A DNA stretch of 64,000 nt, from contig CALMAK010000021.1 in the NCBI GenBank assembly GCA_937859515.1, positions 124,001-188,000 of the forward strand, read 5' to 3'. Under the pieces are notes generated by a model. The model was not told the origin of the DNA and did no database searches. It saw only the letters and a program-made list of their open reading frames with translations. The stretch is from an uncultured Candidatus Saccharibacteria bacterium. Its GTDB lineage: Bacteria > Patescibacteriota > Saccharimonadia > Saccharimonadales > Saccharimonadaceae. Position 1 is the stretch's first letter, and every line of letters begins with the position of its first letter. Positions 51,667 through 60,632 of this stretch are shown here, piece after piece. The translations under genes were made by a program, and so were the position numbers.

Positions 51667-52692
51667 ATGGACATTCACACCAACATTCCTCTCAAAAACT
51701 ACACAACCATGAAACTGGGCGGTAATGCGCGGTTTTTGGCCGATATCCTAAAACCCGAGGATATTCCAAACTTACTGGCCACCGCGGCTCAGCAGTCTCT
51801 GCCAGTTGCTATCTTAGGTGGTGGCAGCAACACAATTGTTCACGACGAGGGATACAATGGTTTAGTACTGCGTATTCGCATACCTGGCATTACTACCATT
51901 GCCGAAGATCTCAATACCGTCACCATCAAGGTTGGGGCCGGCGAACCATGGGACAATGTCGTTAAATACACCGTTGATCTACGTCTCACTGGCATAGAAG
52001 CCATGTCTGCTATTCCTGGCACTGCCGGCGCAGCGCCCGTTCAGAACGTTGGCGCCTATGGTCAAGAGGTTGCCGACACCCTCGTCAGTCTCGAAGTCTA
52101 CGACACTGAGACGAATACTTTTGTTACACTCACTAACGATCAATGTCGGTTCTCGTATCGCAATAGCATCTTCCGCGACGAGGCGCGCGGACGTTACATC
52201 ATCACGTCTATCACCTTGCAACTGTCCAAAAACCTTCCTTCGCCGCCATTTTATGACGCCCTCCAGCGATATCTCGACGAAAACAACATCGCAACCTATA
52301 CACATCAGACCATCCGCGACGCAGTCATTGCTATTCGCAAGGAGAAACTGCCAGACCCAGTAGAGCGCCCTAATGCAGGATCATTCTTCAAAAACGCCAT
52401 TATCGAGTCGTGGCAGCTGCCCGACATTCAGGCGATCGACCCCGATGTCCCAACCTACGACATGGGTGACGGCCGCTATAAAATCCCGACGGGCTGGCTG
52501 ATCGAAAAGACAGGTCTTAAGGGGCAATTACTGCATGGCATGCGCATCCACGACAAAAACGCGCTCGTCCTTATCAATGAATCAGCCACCAGCTACGAGG
52601 ACCTTGCCAAGGCACGTGACGAAATCACCACCATGGTTCGCGCCATGTTTAGGGTTGAAATCAGTCAAGAACCTCTCGAGCTCCCCTCGTAG
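51667..52692 (+). CDS. murB: UDP-N-acetylenolpyruvoylglucosamine reductase
   Basis: 341 residues, type I MurB (E. coli-like length). It reduces the enolpyruvyl group to form UDP-MurNAc. FAD site AILGGGSNTIVHDEGY and AIPGTAGAAPVQNVGAYGQE; catalytic serine in NAGSFFKNAII. TATACT ends eight bases before the ATG (leaderless). Works directly after MurA (56975). Confidence 0.96.
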   Translation: MDIHTNIPLKNYTTMKLGGNARFLADILKPEDIPNLLATAAQQSLPVAILGGGSNTIVHDEGYNGLVLRIRIPGITTIAEDLNTVTIKVGAGEPWDNVVKYTVDLRLTGIEAMSAIPGTAGAAPVQNVGAYGQEVADTLVSLEVYDTETNTFVTLTNDQCRFSYRNSIFRDEARGRYIITSITLQLSKNLPSPPFYDALQRYLDENNIATYTHQTIRDAVIAIRKEKLPDPVERPNAGSFFKNAIIESWQLPDIQAIDPDVPTYDMGDGRYKIPTGWLIEKTGLKGQLLHGMRIHDKNALVLINESATSYEDLAKARDEITTMVRAMFRVEISQEPLELPS

Positions 52693-52734
52693 TTTTCTTG
52701 CATATTACCACCAAAAACCTTATGCTATAAACAT

Positions 52735-53265
52735 ATGAAAATGCGTGGGTTTAGCATTGTCGAAGTACTGGTAGTCATTATCGTCATGGCGATCCTATTA
52801 ACCCTTGCCGTGGTTAACGTCAGGTCAACACAGGTTAATGCACGAGACAGCGAACGCACCGTGGACGTCGAGAACATCGCCCTCACCTTCGAACGATTCC
52901 ATGCAGCAAATCACAGCGGCGGCTTTTCACAGACCTATCCGGGCACAATGGATTTCTCCAGCGCCTATGTAACCAAGTTCATCAATAACAATATTCACGA
53001 AAGTTCTTTGCGTGCTCCCGGCGTTGAGTCAGACGAACCCATCAGCCTTATTAGTGCAACTAACAACAGTACCACGGCTGCAAACGTTACCCCAACACCA
53101 ACCCTAAAAACCTACGTCTACCAGCCCCTCACTGCCAATGGCGACCTGTGCCTCATTCTTGACAGTCCTTGTCGCCGATTTAACATCTACTACCGTCTCG
53201 AACGTGCAACCAGCGACTGTCCTGCGCCGACCAATATGTGTACCTATAAGAGCAAATACCGATGA
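52735..53265 (+). CDS. Type IV pseudopilin (minor pilin 1)
   Basis: 176 residues with a short leader and the prepilin peptidase motif RG/FSIVEVLVVIIVMAILL (Glu at +5). One N-terminal hydrophobic helix is followed by a globular domain with cysteines near the C-terminus. TATGCT/TATAAA lies just before the ATG. First of three overlapping pseudopilin genes; overlaps the next by four bases. Confidence 0.85.
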   Translation: MKMRGFSIVEVLVVIIVMAILLTLAVVNVRSTQVNARDSERTVDVENIALTFERFHAANHSGGFSQTYPGTMDFSSAYVTKFINNNIHESSLRAPGVESDEPISLISATNNSTTAANVTPTPTLKTYVYQPLTANGDLCLILDSPCRRFNIYYRLERATSDCPAPTNMCTYKSKYR

Positions 53266-53654
53266 AAATGTATCATACACATCAATCAGGATTCACTACA
53301 GTTGAACTATTAATCGCATTATTCATTGCTGCCATCTTTCTTGGAGCAGGACACCAGTTGTATAATGCCATCGTCCAAGACAGCGGTGAAGCTCGCCAGC
53401 GTGCGCAGGCCAACAATATCGCCTACAACATGCTCCGCCGCTACGCCGACAGCGCACCTAGCGTCTGCACACCAGGAACAGCGGTTAATAATACCCTTGT
53501 CCCCAACCCTCCCGACAATCTAAAAAATGTCCGACACACCATTACTTATGATTGTCCTCAATCTTCACTGCTCGGATTAACACGAGTTGTGGTACGCGTT
53601 ACCTACGGATCAGATGCGCAGGAGGTCGTCCATGCGATGTATACCGCCCAGTAA
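53262..53654 (+). CDS. Type IV pseudopilin (minor pilin 2)
   Basis: 130 residues. Cleavage motif SG/FTTVELLIALFIAAIFL, then a small domain. It starts in a four-base ATGA overlap and runs 23 bases into the next gene, so the three are translationally coupled. Confidence 0.83.
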   Translation: MKMYHTHQSGFTTVELLIALFIAAIFLGAGHQLYNAIVQDSGEARQRAQANNIAYNMLRRYADSAPSVCTPGTAVNNTLVPNPPDNLKNVRHTITYDCPQSSLLGLTRVVVRVTYGSDAQEVVHAMYTAQ

Positions 53655-54471
53655 AATAACCAATGGATTCACTCTCGTCGAGATGCTGGTGGTGGCACCT
53701 ATTGTTCTGTTAACCATTGGCACATTCATCGGTGTATTAATCTATTTAACCGGCGAAACCATGATCGCCCGCACTAGTAACGTCTTAGCATACTCGGTGC
53801 AAGACTCACTGGATACTATCGAAAACGATGTCGCTCTTAGTGGGGCGTTCCTCGCCACCAACAACGTTACCATTGCCAGCCCTCAGGGGTACGGTAACAC
53901 TGCACAAGCCTTCCAGAACGCTTCAGCCTCAACAGGTAGCATGTTGATCATCAATGCGCCTGTCACTGTTGACGGCCACACCTCCACCCGCAAGCTATTG
54001 TCACTGGCCAACCTCCCCCACCCGTGCAATACCACCCAGACAAGCCAAAACCAAGTTATGACCTACAACATTGTCTATTTCGTCCGTGATAACACTTTAT
54101 GGCGTCGCACTTTAATGCCCAGCAATTACCTGACACGTGGCTGTGGCACCCCATGGCAACAACCCAGCTGCGCACCAGGACAAACTGGTACAATGTGTCG
54201 CACTGAAGATGTGAAGGTACTTGAAGGGGTTAGTACTGCTAACTTCAAGATTGAGTATCTCACCTCTGCCGCGGCAACCACGCCACTGACAAATGCGTCC
54301 AACGCCAGTCTTAGTTCAAGCAGCCGGCAACTGGCGCTCAGCACTACCGATACCGCCATTATCACTATTGAGGCAATACGCTATGTTGCCGGTAAAGAAG
54401 TGTCGTACAGCGGCAGCATCCGCGTTACCCGTGTTGGATCTTTGTCTGAACAGGTTACGCCAGTACCATAA
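53632..54471 (+). CDS. Type IV pseudopilin (minor pilin 3, PilW-like)
   Basis: 279 residues from the ATG at 53632, chosen because AGGAGG lies seven bases ahead; the frame is open from 53587. Cleavage motif NG/FTLVEMLVVAPIVLLTIG, with a proline in the helix as is common in PilW-type minor pilins. A long Thr/Ser-rich beta domain follows with several cysteines. Confidence 0.82.
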   Translation: MRCIPPSKITNGFTLVEMLVVAPIVLLTIGTFIGVLIYLTGETMIARTSNVLAYSVQDSLDTIENDVALSGAFLATNNVTIASPQGYGNTAQAFQNASASTGSMLIINAPVTVDGHTSTRKLLSLANLPHPCNTTQTSQNQVMTYNIVYFVRDNTLWRRTLMPSNYLTRGCGTPWQQPSCAPGQTGTMCRTEDVKVLEGVSTANFKIEYLTSAAATTPLTNASNASLSSSSRQLALSTTDTAIITIEAIRYVAGKEVSYSGSIRVTRVGSLSEQVTPVP

Positions 54472-54477
54472 AAAAGT

Positions 54478-54689
54478 CCTTGCAAAGCATAACCACCATA
54501 GGATATACTTCAATCATAAAGTAATTTTTAATTAGGGGGCATTCATAAAAATGAATCTTCGTACAAACAATCAAAAAGGTTTCACGATCGTTGAGCTTCT
54601 CATCGTTATCGTGGTCATCGCTATCCTTGCTGCAATCAGCATCGTAGCATACACAGGTATTCAAAATAACGCACGTACATCTGCGGCAC
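54478..54689 (+). repeat. 212-base direct repeat, copy 1 (pilin promoter and N-terminus)
   Basis: By eye identical to 55109-55320. It covers the promoter, leader, ribosome site and first 46 codons of both major pilin genes. The copies diverge immediately after GCGGCAC. Confidence 0.92.
54480..54509 (+). promoter_or_regulatory. Promoter of major pilin gene 1
   Basis: TTGCAA, 18-base spacer, TATACT. The same promoter is repeated at 55111-55140 for copy 2. Confidence 0.65.
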
Positions 54690-55036
54690 AATCTGCAGCA
54701 GCATCGGTTCGCGACGTGGCTGAGGCGTTCAACAGCGTTCACGGTCGTTATCCAACAACTAAAGCCGAGTTCACTGCTGGCGCCCCAACAGGTGCGACTG
54801 AGACTGCTGTGGCCAAGCTTCCTGGTGACATCACATTTGTAACAGCAGCACCAACATCTGCACCAACGACTCCAAAGACGGTTCGCGTTGTATCTCGCGG
54901 TCCAGCATCTCCATCGACTGCCGTTAACGGTTTCATAATCTACTACTGGGACTACAAAGAGAATGCAGTCGCAAGTGTGACTACCGGTGTTACAACTGGT
55001 ACTGATGGCGGCACCGATCGAGCAAATCTCAATTAG
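54551..55036 (+). CDS. Major type IV pilin, copy 1
   Basis: 161 residues: leader ending KG, mature FTIVELLIVIVVIAILAAIS with Glu5, and one helix, then a variable Ala/Thr-rich head. AGGGGG lies 11 bases before the ATG. The N-terminus is identical to the next gene while the head differs. Forms the pilus shaft; the assembly ATPase and platform are outside the window. Confidence 0.92.
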   Translation: MNLRTNNQKGFTIVELLIVIVVIAILAAISIVAYTGIQNNARTSAAQSAAASVRDVAEAFNSVHGRYPTTKAEFTAGAPTGATETAVAKLPGDITFVTAAPTSAPTTPKTVRVVSRGPASPSTAVNGFIIYYWDYKENAVASVTTGVTTGTDGGTDRANLN

Positions 55037-55055
55037 TGCAGTATCGTAAAGAGAG

Positions 55056-55087
55056 ATGAAAGCCCGGACTCACCGGGTTTTCATTTT
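55056..55087 (+). terminator. Terminator after pilin copy 1
   Basis: ATGAAAGCCCGG / CCGGGTTTTCAT stem followed by TTTT; allows separate transcription of copy 2. Confidence 0.75.
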
Positions 55088-55108
55088 GCCACGTCATCAA
55101 CTTCGAAC

Positions 55109-55320
55109 CCTTGCAAAGCATAACCACCATAGGATATACTTCAATCATAAAGTAATTTTTAATTAGGGGGCATTCATAAAAATGAATCTTCGTACAAACA
55201 ATCAAAAAGGTTTCACGATCGTTGAGCTTCTCATCGTTATCGTGGTCATCGCTATCCTTGCTGCAATCAGCATCGTAGCATACACAGGTATTCAAAATAA
55301 CGCACGTACATCTGCGGCAC
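55109..55320 (+). repeat. 212-base direct repeat, copy 2
   Basis: Offset of 631 bases from copy 1, no difference seen by eye. Confidence 0.92.
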
Positions 55321-55643
55321 TGTCTGCAGCATCGTCAGTGCGGGATGTAGCTGAAGCATACAATGGTGCGCATGGCAGCTACCCTACGACTAAAGCACTA
55401 TTCTTAGCAGGCAAGCCAACTGGCAGCACCGAAACTGCGATCGCAAAGCTTCCTAGCGACATTACTTTCGTAGGCACGGCGCCAACATCTGCACCGACTA
55501 CCCCTAAGACGGTAATGGTTGTGCCACGTGGTACACCTATTGCAGGCTACGTTATTACCTATTGGGACTACAAGGCAGGTGCAGTAGCAGTTGTTAATAC
55601 TGGTGATATTTCAGGCACCGCCGGAACAGCACTCACTAACTAG
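55182..55643 (+). CDS. Major type IV pilin, copy 2
   Basis: 153 residues. Same leader and first 46 residues as copy 1, then about 60% similar: shared TSAPTTPKTV and YWDYK motifs, different head loops and tail. It has its own promoter copy and terminator, so either pilin could be expressed separately. Confidence 0.92.
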   Translation: MNLRTNNQKGFTIVELLIVIVVIAILAAISIVAYTGIQNNARTSAALSAASSVRDVAEAYNGAHGSYPTTKALFLAGKPTGSTETAIAKLPSDITFVGTAPTSAPTTPKTVMVVPRGTPIAGYVITYWDYKAGAVAVVNTGDISGTAGTALTN

Positions 55644-55661
55644 TATAGATCTTTATTCGTA

Positions 55662-55693
55662 AAAGAACTCGGGGATTTCCCGAGTTCTTTTTT
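55662..55693. terminator. Bidirectional terminator
   Basis: AAAGAACTCGGG, loop GATTT, CCCGAGTTCTTT between pilin copy 2 and convergent glyA. Confidence 0.9.
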
Positions 55694-55706
55694 GCAGTGA
55701 TGTGCC

Positions 55707-56906
55707 TTATGACTCTTTCAGTGCGGCAAGGATGCGTGCAGCAATATCCTTCATGTCTGTCTCTTTGGCGCCACGAGTCGTGACGGCGGGCGTGCCCATG
55801 CGCAGACCACTGGGGCGATATGGCGGTAAGGTGTCATTTGGAATACTGTTGGCATTAGCGGTCATTCCCGCCCTCTCCAGCCTTTCCTGGGCTTCTTTAC
55901 CGTCAATGCCGAAACTACCGTAGACATCTGCCAGGATGAGGTGGTTACTGGTACCGCCTGATACCAATTTTAGCCCTCCCTTTTGTAACTCATCTGCCAA
56001 GACTGCAGCGTTCTTTACTACCTGCTGGGTATATTTTTTAAACTCTGGTTGCAATGCCTCATAAAATGCCACTGCTTTAGCAGCAATGGCGTGCATATGC
56101 GGGCCACCTTGAGTTCCTGGAAAGACAGCACGATCGATCAGGGTTGGAATATTCTCAATCGTCTTCTCGGGTGCCTTCAGAGGATTTCCCACCTTACCCT
56201 TACTGAGGATTAATCCACCACGTGGACCACGCAAGGTCTTATGCGTCGTACTGGTAATAACATGAAACCCATAATCAAATGGGTTCTTGGCGACACCACC
56301 AGCAATCAATCCGGCAATATGCGCCATATCGGCCATAAGGAGCGCGCCAACCTCATTACCAATCTCGGCAAACTTAGCATAATCCAGCTCACGCGGGTAG
56401 GCACTGAATCCAGCAATGATAATCTTTGGCTTGTGTTTTAATGCCATTTTGCGCAGTTCATCATAATCAATCTCGCCTGTAGTGACATCCTTAATACCAT
56501 AGCGTACAAAGTTGTAGATATTGGCACTGCGCGTCACTGGTGCGCCGTGCGTCAGATGACCACCATGCGCCAAATCCATCGCTAACACCGTATCACCGGG
56601 TTCAAGCCACGCATAATACACAGCCTCATTAGCCTGCGCACCACTGTGAGGCTGGACATTGGCATGATCAGCGTTAAACAATACCTTAGCACGGTCAATT
56701 GCCAATTGCTCAACCTGGTCAGTGTTGGTTTGTCCGCCATAATAACGACGCCCCGGATAGCCTTCAGAGTATTTGTTAGTAAAGACACTCCCTAGTGCTG
56801 TCAAAACTTCATCTGAAACATAGTTTTCACTTGGAATAAGTTCGGTGACTTCTTGCTGACGTTTTTTCTCCGCCTCAATAAGCTCGGCAATTTGCGTATC
56901 TTGCAT
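55707..56906 (-). CDS. glyA: Serine hydroxymethyltransferase
   Basis: 399 residues, PLP enzyme converting serine and THF to glycine and methylene-THF. [18 protein letters not shown], and the PLP lysine in [13 protein letters not shown]. The frame opens at 56939, but AGGGGAG ahead of 56906 and the family start MQDTQIAEL select this ATG. Feeds FolD. Confidence 0.96.
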   Translation of the reverse strand: MQDTQIAELIEAEKKRQQEVTELIPSENYVSDEVLTALGSVFTNKYSEGYPGRRYYGGQTNTDQVEQLAIDRAKVLFNADHANVQPHSGAQANEAVYYAWLEPGDTVLAMDLAHGGHLTHGAPVTRSANIYNFVRYGIKDVTTGEIDYDELRKMALKHKPKIIIAGFSAYPRELDYAKFAEIGNEVGALLMADMAHIAGLIAGGVAKNPFDYGFHVITSTTHKTLRGPRGGLILSKGKVGNPLKAPEKTIENIPTLIDRAVFPGTQGGPHMHAIAAKAVAFYEALQPEFKKYTQQVVKNAAVLADELQKGGLKLVSGGTSNHLILADVYGSFGIDGKEAQERLERAGMTANANSIPNDTLPPYRPSGLRMGTPAVTTRGAKETDMKDIAARILAALKES

Positions 56907-56974
56907 GATTTTTTCTCCCCTTTTCCTCCATTGTACCATTTTTTGTCTATACCATATGTGATATAATCTAAAAC

Positions 56975-58510
56975 ATGAGCATTGAATCCTACAAGCAAAA
57001 GATTGGCACCCTCATTCAAGACACACGTCAGGCAAAAGGCCTAACCCAAACCCAACTAGCAGAAATGCTAGGCACCAGTCAAAGCGCCATCAACCGTATC
57101 GAAAAGGGTGGTCAAAACATCAGCCTTGAGATGGTTGCCCGCATCAGCGAAGTATTGTCGACTAACATTCTTACCTTGGGCAATTCTAATAAGATTAATT
57201 TTCGCGTTAACGGAGGTAAAAAGCTTTCTGGCAGCATCGAGGTCAAAACTAGCAAAAACGCTGCCGTTGGCCTGCTGTGCGCCTCGCTCCTGAACAAAGG
57301 CAAGACCACCCTACGTCACGTCGCACGTATCGAGGAAGTCAACCGCATTCTCGAAGTGTTCGATAGTATTGGCGTCAAAACCCGCTGGTTGAACAATAAT
57401 AACGATCTCGAAATCGTTCCCCCAAAGCGCCTTGACCTCGAAAACATGGATACTGAAGCCGCCAAGCGTACCCGCACGGTGATAATGTTATTAGGTCCAC
57501 TGCTGCATCAATATGATGATTTTAAATTGCCCTTTGCTGGCGGTTGCAACCTCGGCACACGCACCGTCGAACCCCACCTCGTCGGCCTGAGTGCTTTTGG
57601 TATGGACGTCGAGGCCCGCGCAGGTACCGACTATTATCACGCCACTGTCCATGAAAAAACAGTCGATCGCGCAATTCTACTGACTGAACGGGGTGATACG
57701 GTCACCGAAAATGTCATCATGGCGGCCGCATTGCATGACGGCACAACAGTAATTCGTAACGCCAGCCCGAATTATATGGTGCAAGACGTGTGTTTCTTCC
57801 TTGAAAAATTAGGTGTCAACATCAAAGGTATCGGCACTACCACACTGACTATCACCGGCGTGCGCAGCATCAACCGTGATGTTGAATACCACCCCAGCGA
57901 AGATCCTATTGAGGCGATGAGCCTGATTGCAGCGGCAGTTGTAACACATTCCGAATTGACTATTACCCGCGTGCCGATTGAATTTACTGAAATTGAACTA
58001 GCAATCCTACGCGGTATGGGCCTTGTTTACACCTTGTCTGACGAATACGCCGCCAATAATGGAGCTACCCGCCTCGTTGATATCACCATTCATCCGTCAA
58101 CACTGACAGCACCGAAAGACAAATTGCACAGCATGCCGTTCCCTGGTGTCAACATGGACAATCTACCATTCCTCGGGCTGATTGCCACGGTCGCTAAGGG
58201 TCGCACACTAGTCCATGACTGGTCATACGAAAACCGTGCGATCTACTTTACCGAGCTAACAAAACTTGGCGCCAATGTCGAACTAGTTGATCCACACCGT
58301 GTCTATATCAGTGGTCCCACCAAGTGGAAAGGCGCAGATGTTGTGGCACCGCCAGCACTACGCCCATCAGTTGTCATACTCCTCGCCATGCTGGCAGCCC
58401 CCGATAAATCAATCCTTCGCGATGTGTATTCTATCAACCGTGGATACGAAGACCTTGCCAATCGCCTCAATAGCATAGGTGCGAACATCGAGACGATTCG
58501 AGATATTTAA
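56975..58510 (+). CDS. murA: XRE-HTH domain fused to MurA (UDP-GlcNAc 1-carboxyvinyltransferase)
   Basis: 511 residues. Residues about 5-65 are a Cro/CI-type helix-turn-helix ([20 protein letters not shown], then [14 protein letters not shown]). From about 75 to the end is a full EPSP/MurA fold: substrate lysine and asparagine in [12 protein letters not shown], catalytic cysteine in [16 protein letters not shown] and the late RGYEDL motif. It makes enolpyruvyl-UDP-GlcNAc, the first step to peptidoglycan. TATAAT ends seven bases before the ATG, so the HTH is translated. Standard MurA is about 420 residues with no HTH. Autoregulation is a guess. Confidence 0.9.
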   Translation: MSIESYKQKIGTLIQDTRQAKGLTQTQLAEMLGTSQSAINRIEKGGQNISLEMVARISEVLSTNILTLGNSNKINFRVNGGKKLSGSIEVKTSKNAAVGLLCASLLNKGKTTLRHVARIEEVNRILEVFDSIGVKTRWLNNNNDLEIVPPKRLDLENMDTEAAKRTRTVIMLLGPLLHQYDDFKLPFAGGCNLGTRTVEPHLVGLSAFGMDVEARAGTDYYHATVHEKTVDRAILLTERGDTVTENVIMAAALHDGTTVIRNASPNYMVQDVCFFLEKLGVNIKGIGTTTLTITGVRSINRDVEYHPSEDPIEAMSLIAAAVVTHSELTITRVPIEFTEIELAILRGMGLVYTLSDEYAANNGATRLVDITIHPSTLTAPKDKLHSMPFPGVNMDNLPFLGLIATVAKGRTLVHDWSYENRAIYFTELTKLGANVELVDPHRVYISGPTKWKGADVVAPPALRPSVVILLAMLAAPDKSILRDVYSINRGYEDLANRLNSIGANIETIRDI

Positions 58511-58900
58511 TTAGGCATACGGGTCATAACCACGACTCGACGGCTCCTTGAAGGAAGTCGATGGTTTCTCCGGAGGTGTATCGCCCGCGTTAAATGCCTG
58601 ACGCGAACTTGCCGCAGAACCACCATCACCATCAGATGGAGCAGTTGAACGTTTCAGACGTGACACCCGCGGACCAGCTTTTTTCGCCTTAAGGACACCG
58701 AAGCGTCCGCCAATAGCCGACCGCTGATAATCAGCAATCGTACGTGGTTGCTGTGCCAATTCGATACGCTGCTGAAATGACTGTGTACCCGCCGAGCCAA
58801 TCTGATCACCACGGCCAATACGCGCATGCCCACTACTGTGAAGGATTTCAGCTTTTATCTCTGATTCATCTTTGCCAGAATACTTGTTTATATCTATCAT
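58511..58900 (-). CDS. Hypothetical protein, disordered C-terminus (129 aa)
   Basis: Unrecognised. The N-terminal half is helical and polar; the C-terminal half is Ser/Pro/Gly-rich and likely disordered, ending RGYDPYA. It abuts the murA stop tail to tail. A -10-like box lies further upstream, so this message may have a leader. Confidence 0.5.
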   Translation of the reverse strand: MIDINKYSGKDESEIKAEILHSSGHARIGRGDQIGSAGTQSFQQRIELAQQPRTIADYQRSAIGGRFGVLKAKKAGPRVSRLKRSTAPSDGDGGSAASSRQAFNAGDTPPEKPSTSFKEPSSRGYDPYA

Positions 58901-58966
58901 GGTTGTTTGTTTTTTAGTGTTATACTTTTATAATACCATAAAGGTTACGCTATTGTCAAGACATAA

Positions 58967-59001
58967 AAAGAAATATCCCCAAATCTTGGGGATATTTCTT
59001 T
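58967..59001 (-). terminator. Terminator of tRNA-Gly
   Basis: A 14-base stem, AAAGAAATATCCCC and complement, with a T run on the minus strand. Confidence 0.88.
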
Positions 59002-59075
59002 GGTGCGGGTGGAGAGAATCGAACTCTCGTCACTTGCTTGGAAGGCAGGTATATTAGCCACTATACGACACCCGC
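59001..59075 (-). tRNA. tRNA-Gly (anticodon UCC)
   Basis: Acceptor GCGGGTG/CACCCGC, loop CTTCCAA, encoded CCA. The anticodon stem CCTGC/GCAAG has a C-A mismatch at the second pair. The discriminator is A, while bacterial tRNA-Gly usually has U. Confidence 0.92.
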
Positions 59076-59149
59076 GCACTCCATAAAGTATACCAGAACC
59101 TGGCGGTATTGAAAATACTACCCCCTATCTGTTACAATAATCTCTGTTC

Positions 59150-59251
59150 TATGGCGACTGTAGCTCATTTGCTGTCCGAGTCGAATGACGAGTAGATATT
59201 ATCTAGCGTCGACGCTCTGACCAAATGTATAATAAGAGCTACAGGCGACAG
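59150..59251 (+). pseudogene. Degenerate tRNA-His duplication forming a long hairpin
   Basis: 59150-59171 is identical to the first 22 bases around the real tRNA-His start (59252-59273). The opposite strand of 59210-59251 repeats the same 5' half with an eight- to nine-base insertion (GTAGCTC ... ATTTGGTCAGAGCGTCG). The two arms pair: CTGTAGCTC/GAGCTACAG (59158-59166, 59236-59244) and ATTTG/CAAAT, with GACG/CGTC and TAGAT-ATT-ATCTA inside. TACAAT at 59133-59138 could drive it. Confidence 0.65.
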
Positions 59252-59254
59252 TAT

Positions 59255-59332
59255 GGCGACTGTAGCTCATTTGGTTAGAGCGTCGGGTTGTGGTTCCGAA
59301 GGCAGTGGGTTCAATCCCCATCAGTCGCCCCA
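59255..59332 (+). tRNA. tRNA-His (anticodon GUG)
   Basis: Acceptor GCGACTG/CAGTCGC with the histidine-specific G-1 opposite C73, anticodon stem TCGGG/TCCGA with loop TTGTGGT, and encoded CCA. TATAAT at 59228-59233 is the likely -10 box. Confidence 0.96.
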
Positions 59333-59340
59333 AGATAAGG

Positions 59341-59368
59341 AAGAGTGATATCAATCACTCTTTTTTAT
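59341..59368 (+). terminator. Terminator of tRNA-His
   Basis: AAGAGTGAT, loop ATCA, ATCACTCTT, then a T run. Confidence 0.88.
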
Positions 59369-59396
59369 ATGTAAGTTGCTATAATAAAAGATACGT

Positions 59397-59472
59397 GCCC
59401 CGGTAGCTCAGTGGATAGAGCAAGAGACTTCTAAGCTTTTGGCCGTTGGTTCGATTCCAACCCGGGGTACCA
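59397..59472 (+). tRNA. tRNA-Arg (anticodon UCU)
   Basis: Acceptor GCCCCGG/CCGGGGT, loop CTTCTAA, encoded ACCA. The anticodon stem AGAGA/GCTTT is weak: one G-U and an A-G mismatch next to the loop. TATAAT lies about 15 bases upstream. Confidence 0.9.
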
Positions 59473-59483
59473 AAATTATTTAT

Positions 59484-60620
59484 ATGATTACACCGCTTAG
59501 CTATACCAGTAAATTCTTGTACCGGCACGCCGCCAAGCCTGTCTTGTTTCGCCTGCAACCCGACAATGTCCATAACGGCATGCTGTCTTTCAGTAAGGTT
59601 ATGCAAAGACCTCACATGATGCGTGCCATCATATCAGGTACCCTCGCCTACAAAAATCCTGATGCACTAGAACAAACATTGCACGGCATTACCTTTCATA
59701 ATCCTATTGGCATTTCAGCAGGTTTTGATAAAAACATCGAGATGCTTCCAATGTTACGCGCAATTGGCTGCGGGCTAATGGAAGGTGGTACTATCACCAA
59801 CCTCCCCAGCGATGGCAATCCGCGCCCATGGTTTCATCGCCTTCCCAATACACAGGCACTGGTCGTTCATGCTGGCCTCCCCAACCATGGCATAGACGCG
59901 ATCCTCCCGCGCCTCGTGGCAATGCCTGTGCGTGTTCGCGGTGACTTTCCCTTGAATATATCGACAGCACCATCAAATGTCATGAGCGTCGACACAACCA
60001 GCAAAATGATTACCGATTGTGTTACGGGACTGAAGAAAATCAAGAAATCTAAGGTTGCCAGCATGATAACCATTAACTTGTCATGTCCAAATACAACAGG
60101 CGGTGAGCCGTTTACTCAGCCAAAAGAGCTCGATATATTTTTGGCGGCCATCGACAAAGTCAAGCTGCCCGTCCCTGTATTTCTGAAGATGCCAAACCAA
60201 TTATCATGGCGCCAATTCGATGCATTATTGCGCGTTGCCGTCAGGCACGATATTGCAGGAGTGACCATTGCTAATCTTGTTAAAAAACGATCACTTGTTG
60301 ACATTAAGGACCCCCTGAGCGATGCAACACCAGGCGGTATCAGTGGACGCCCAACCTTCACGCCTAGCAACGAACTGATTAAGAAGACTTACCAGAAATA
60401 CGGTAACCATCTGACCATCATTGGTGTGGGTGGCGTGTTCTCGGCTGAAGATGCGTATGAAAAAATTAAATGTGGCGCCAGCCTCGTTGAACTTATTACA
60501 GGTATGATCTTTGAAGGGCCAGGCATTGTCGGACAGATTAACCGCGAACTAGTATCACTACTGAAGAAGGATGGCTACGCTACCATCAGCCAAGCCATTG
60601 GCGTATACCACCGCAAATGA
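59484..60620 (+). CDS. pyrD: Dihydroorotate dehydrogenase
   Basis: 378 residues. Converts dihydroorotate to orotate with FMN. The layout is that of membrane/quinone class 2 enzymes: N-terminal helix region, then NPIGISAGFDKNIEML and LPSDGNPRPWFHRLPN. Class 2 enzymes have a catalytic serine where INLSCPNTTGGE here has cysteine, as in class 1. The start MITPLSY lies 11 bases after the tRNA-Arg CCA; the frame upstream is tRNA. No separate promoter is evident. It converges on the Clp gene. Confidence 0.9.
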   Translation: MITPLSYTSKFLYRHAAKPVLFRLQPDNVHNGMLSFSKVMQRPHMMRAIISGTLAYKNPDALEQTLHGITFHNPIGISAGFDKNIEMLPMLRAIGCGLMEGGTITNLPSDGNPRPWFHRLPNTQALVVHAGLPNHGIDAILPRLVAMPVRVRGDFPLNISTAPSNVMSVDTTSKMITDCVTGLKKIKKSKVASMITINLSCPNTTGGEPFTQPKELDIFLAAIDKVKLPVPVFLKMPNQLSWRQFDALLRVAVRHDIAGVTIANLVKKRSLVDIKDPLSDATPGGISGRPTFTPSNELIKKTYQKYGNHLTIIGVGGVFSAEDAYEKIKCGASLVELITGMIFEGPGIVGQINRELVSLLKKDGYATISQAIGVYHRK

Positions 60621-60632
60621 TCAGAATGCATC

